Positions 60,401 to 64,000 of a DNA stretch of 64,000 nucleotides are shown in pieces (the first letter of the stretch is position 1; every line of letters starts with the position of its first letter). A program made the position numbers and the translations under genes. The notes beneath the pieces are model-generated. The model did no database searches. It was not told the origin of the DNA and saw nothing but the letters and a program-made list of their open reading frames with translations. Source of the DNA: Cephalopachus bancanus (lineage: Eukaryota > Chordata > Mammalia > Primates > Tarsiidae); assembly GCA_027257055.1 (NCBI GenBank), contig JAPVLO010000179.1, positions 620,001 to 684,000 on the forward strand. Reading direction: 5' to 3'.

Positions 60401-62084
60401 TGGGTCTGCTTGACAGATTTGGTTCTGACTGTCTGGACCCCACCCTTTCTGCTCATACTTGTGCTTCTACCGCACGGTGCATGTAGTGAAAACTCATGTG
60501 TCTGTCTCTACTTTAATGGGTAATCACTAAAAATTAGTGTTGGAAGGAGCAGGAGGGTAAAGGAGATGACATTAAAATATGTTGTATGTGAGGTTCCAGC
60601 TGAGTGACTTTACATTATTTTCCACCCCAAGGGTAACATTTTCCACGACTGTTGTTTAGAAAACCAGATGTGTTATATTTTTTCCCTCGTCCAAGGCATT
60701 TGGATGCACAACGTGGGAAACATCCAACACATTTTCTTAGATGCATCAGGTTTGTGGCAAAGTAGCAATCAGAGAATACTGTTTGAGTTAAACATGGATG
60801 CCTAATAGGATTGATTGATACCATTCTTTTAAAAATAATAAAATTAGTAGATTTTAAAGCATTGTTTGCAAAGTAACATTTTAGTTTCTAACCAGATCAT
60901 TGCTGGAAAACTCATTCTATGACCTAAATTCTCCCCAGGGGCACTGGCATGATGACGTACTTCCTAATGACTGCAAGTAAAAATTCCTTTGAAAGTATAA
61001 TCCCTTTCTAGAGTCATATTATTGAGGGAAAATGAAAGGTGGGTGGGTAGACATAGAAAACAGCTGTTTAGGTGTGAAAATCTGATGTGTAGAGAGAGCA
61101 ATAGGAAACCCAAATTCCCCCTTAGCCTGCACTCAGAACCTCGCTGTTTACCCTCATCTGGATCTGAGCCAGCGATCAGATGACAGCCCTCTCCTACTTG
61201 ACGTGGCTCTGGGCTAAGGGAGCCTGGATGAGGGATGAGTCTAGTGCAGAGGGAGTACCCCACAATGTCAGAGGGAGTGCCGCACAATGTCTGTGGCCAA
61301 CAGGCCAGGACCGCGCCTAGATGACTGTCTCACCCAGTGTCCACCTGGCCCTGCGTCCTCAGCCGCCCAGAACACAGGCCTCCCAGGAGGGAGGCATCAG
61401 ATTTTGCTTCAGAAGTCCTCTGAGTAGCAAAGTGGGGTCTGAAGGACTCAGGAGTCAGGAAGTCGGAAAGCTTTAATATAGAATCCTTCTCAAGAGCCCA
61501 ATTCTCCAAATCCCCATAGCTGCCATTTTATATAAAAACACAAACAATTTGGATATTATCAGTAGTATCTTTTGGTTTATTTAGCAGAGTCTATTTCTGT
61601 GGTATCTGTCATGAAATCCTACCCCTCTCTATATACATGCTTTAATTTTTTTCAAAGTGTCCATCAAATGCTTTTATTTGAGGCATTATATTTCAGGTGG
61701 GGGCCAAAGAGAACCTGAAATATTGTATTCGTGCTGGGGGATTTAAAAAAACAAAACAAAACCTTGTGCTTTTCTCCTTATATATTATGGTGCTAAATCA
61801 ATGATGGCCCCAAGAGGGGACACTCAGTTGATCTGCTCTTACTATGGTCTTCATTTATATAGGTAAATCAAATGAATTAAGGGGTTGACGTTAAATTGAA
61901 ACGCTTAATGATGTGATTTTAGTAAAAATCCAGCATCACAAATGACAGCAGGAGGCTACAGTCAGGCAGAGGAGTTTTCTGCTACCTGGAACACCAGCAC
62001 TTGAAGTAAGATGATATACAGGTGGATTAGGAGTCCCCTCTCCCAGTTGTGGGTAGAATGACGGGCATGGACCTGGGTACCCAC
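54403..62084 (-). other. MTCL2 intron, 7.7 kb, Alu-free
   Basis: The longest stretch without any Alu in the window. A minus-strand MIR is visible at about 57105-57270 (CCTCATTTTACAGAGGAGGA) and an A-run at 57044-57056. The rest appears unique, with several AT-rich blocks around 55.8-56.5 kb. Confidence 0.55.
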
Positions 62085-62276
62085 CTGCCTGTGGAGCTGT
62101 CCCCTGTCTGCAGTCTGCAGCCGTGAGCCGTGATCTCCAATCTGCAGTGGGGGGTGTGGGGAATGCTCCCCCAAAAGAAAGCCTCGATCGCCGTCATCTC
62201 GGGCTGGGCCATCTGTCTGCTGACACGCCTGGACTCCGAGCTCACCAAGCCCAGGGAGGGGTTCTGGATGCTCACC
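62085..62276 (-). CDS. MTCL2: MTCL2 exon, 64 codons, fast-evolving linker
   Basis: The acceptor reads CTGCTGTTTCAG before GGT GAG CAT and the donor is CAG|GTGGGT; both ends are phase 0. The translation starts GEHPEPLPGLGELG and ends RLQTADRGQLHRQ, placing it directly after EDFAE and before VVENQQLF as in human. The middle (TDGPARDDGDRGFLLGEHSP) differs noticeably from the human sequence I remember, while both edges are conserved. It is rich in Gly, Pro and His with no coiled-coil heptads, so it probably forms a flexible break between two coiled-coil blocks. A second reading frame is also open across the whole exon, but it does not join the neighbouring exons in frame. Confidence 0.88.
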
Positions 62277-63575
62277 CTGAAACAGCAGGAGAGGAGGATC
62301 ACAGCTTCCCCCAAAACCTTTTGCTATACAGCCTAGCTTTTACTGTTTTAGGATAATTATGGATTATCAAGTCCTACACTTCTCAGTCCTATTCTCTAAA
62401 TGCTCATTTTGACCATTGCACTCACTGGCACTTGCTCCATTTAAATAGCACAGGGTGGGTGCTTAATTTATTACAAACAATTAATGAGGAGTTTTACTAC
62501 TTATAAATTAGTATTGCTTCTTTCTAGTTATGGTTTTATAAATTAGGGAGAAGGAACTCCAGAGTACTGATCAACAGGAAACTTTACAACTATTTTTTTA
62601 TTTTGCTTAACAATAGTTTTTTTCCCTATGTCATGAATACTTGCAAGCTGGTTGAATTAAATTTTGAAGACTTTCTTCACCCTGAGGAAAGAGAATCACT
62701 GTATCTTCCCATTCCTGGAATAAAAGCTTAAAGCTGTATACACTGTTCCCTAGAGGGAAAAGCAAACAAAAGCTCTTTGAGGACTAAAAAGAAACCAACT
62801 TATTCACCGTGTCTTGAAGCAGCTGACCAAGTAGTCAGGGGTGTGGATGTAAAGATCACACAGAACACCAGTAGCTCCAGCCCTCCAAGTCAGGAAGCAA
62901 GGCCAGAAAGGAGCCTGCAGAGTGAGAGGTCACTCTGACTTGAGTAGAAGGCAAATAATTGGGTTCTGTTTCTGTTATACATTCGGTATTGAGACATAAG
63001 AGGAAGCACATATGAAAACTTCAGAGACTGCAAGGTGACCCATCTGAAGCCCATCTAAAATGGTGTGGACAGAAGGAGCTCTGACATCTAGAAACAAAAA
63101 CTGAATGGAAAGCAGAGCGAAAAGTTTTAGAACCAACTTTTACAAACAAGCAAGCTTGGAGATGGCAAAGGACGTCAGGGTGATAACTTTAATGAATTAA
63201 TAAATCAGCAGCTTGTACCCCACATCTTTAAAATACAAATAAAAAGCATGTTGCTCACTCCAATAAAAGTCCACTGCCTTGATTAAAAACAAACAAACAA
63301 AAAAAACACTAGCAAAGAAGATGGCAGCAGAAACTTTGCTGCAGAATGGAGTTATAGACCAGGATACTCTTAAACCTGGGTCAAAGTACTGCACATAATT
63401 CTTGTTTTCGCATATAACTGGACAAACCACTGCATTTCCAGCACTTGGACTGAAATTAACAGAATAACTAAAAACAATAGGACATGAATGTGTGTAGGGT
63501 GGGTTGGGGACAACAGTGTCTGGGGGTCAAGAACAAAACAGATATAAAGGAAATGAACTCTACAGGTAGAGTTAC
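62277..63575 (-). other. MTCL2 intron, 1.3 kb
   Basis: Unique sequence apart from an AAAC-type tract near 63290-63306; no exon recognised. Confidence 0.5.
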
Positions 63576-63806
63576 CTCGGCAAAATCCTCTCCTTCCTCC
63601 TCCATCTGTTTCCCTTGCCGCCAGTGTTTCAGCAGCCACCTGAGTTTAACGTAGAAGAGGAAAATGTTCTGCTTCAAGGACCGGAGCTCCTGCTGCATCA
63701 GATTCTTCTCATCACTCCAGGTTCGCTCGTGGAGGGTGTTTTGCAAAGCAAGGCTGTGCATTTCCAGTTCTTTCCACCTCAAGGCATAGAGGTGCTCCTC
63801 TTCCAT
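63576..63806 (-). CDS. MTCL2: MTCL2 exon, 77 codons, coiled coil plus hydrophobic stretch
   Basis: Minus-strand exon, phase 0 at both ends. The acceptor is a T-rich tract ending CAAG just before [11 protein letters not shown]; the donor is GAG|GTAACT. The translation is heptad-like and charged ([34 protein letters not shown]) and is followed by a short hydrophobic run, [20 protein letters not shown]1 has been reported to carry an internal signal peptide that lets a C-terminal fragment be secreted; this run is the only candidate in the window, and that link is inference. The ATG at the exon start is an ordinary internal Met: an acceptor AG lies directly in front of it, and the human protein has many residues upstream. 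Confidence 0.9.
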
Positions 63807-64000
63807 CTTGAATGGAACAAAAATGAAAATATGACAAGTAGCTATTGCAATTTGCCACTCAAGCCAAACCAAGAAGTCTCTGAAAACTGCCATTCAATCT
63901 GTATCATGTTGCATGTAGGACACGAGACACAGAAGGCCCCATAAGTTTAGCTTGATTAAATGACTTGAGATATTTAGTATTTATAAAACCTCATGAGTTT

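Overview
This is a nuclear primate window of ordinary mammalian texture: long introns, dimeric Alu elements, L1, L2, MIR and old DNA transposons. Nothing is bacterial. The lineage is most likely tarsier (Tarsius/Carlito). The young Alus are neither the simian S/Y types nor the lemur/loris type. Short LTR-derived pieces with A-rich tails and L1-style target-site duplications also match the 'TINE' elements described from the tarsier genome. Both points rest on remembered family knowledge, not on a search.

The main gene is on the minus strand and fills the right half. It is the 3' part of MTCL2 (also SOGA1/KIAA0889), a long coiled-coil protein that binds microtubules at the Golgi. Seven coding exons of the long form can be joined in frame with consensus splice sites: 63806-63576, 62276-62085, 54402-54235, 49829-49575, 43496-43200, a 32-base microexon 41741-41710, and a 1549-base exon 37879-36331. 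After these come two alternative last exons: a near one (34505-34467, 12 codons) and a distal one (31258-31064) with a 3' UTR reaching polyadenylation signals near 30.1 kb. The N-terminal part of the gene lies beyond the right edge. Introns hold Alus, L1s, MIRs and unique sequence.

The left half (1 to about 30 kb) has no confident coding gene. It holds a Tigger-type transposon broken by nested Alus (1.87-3.08 kb), an antisense L1 (about 3.5-5.5 kb), a COX5A processed pseudogene that landed in the A-tail of an Alu (5.76-6.35 kb), and a CpG-rich promoter-like segment with a perfect inverted ETS-site pair (6.6-6.85 kb). In the human map as I recall it, the DSN1 promoter lies beyond the 3' end of SOGA1, so that segment is a candidate DSN1 or divergent-transcript promoter.

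The points most worth a second look are: a decayed copy of an MTCL2 exon inside a neighbouring intron, an apparent one-base shift that trims the MTCL2 C-terminus, a local templated insertion inside an Alu, and a hybrid with an Alu head joined to a TINE tail.
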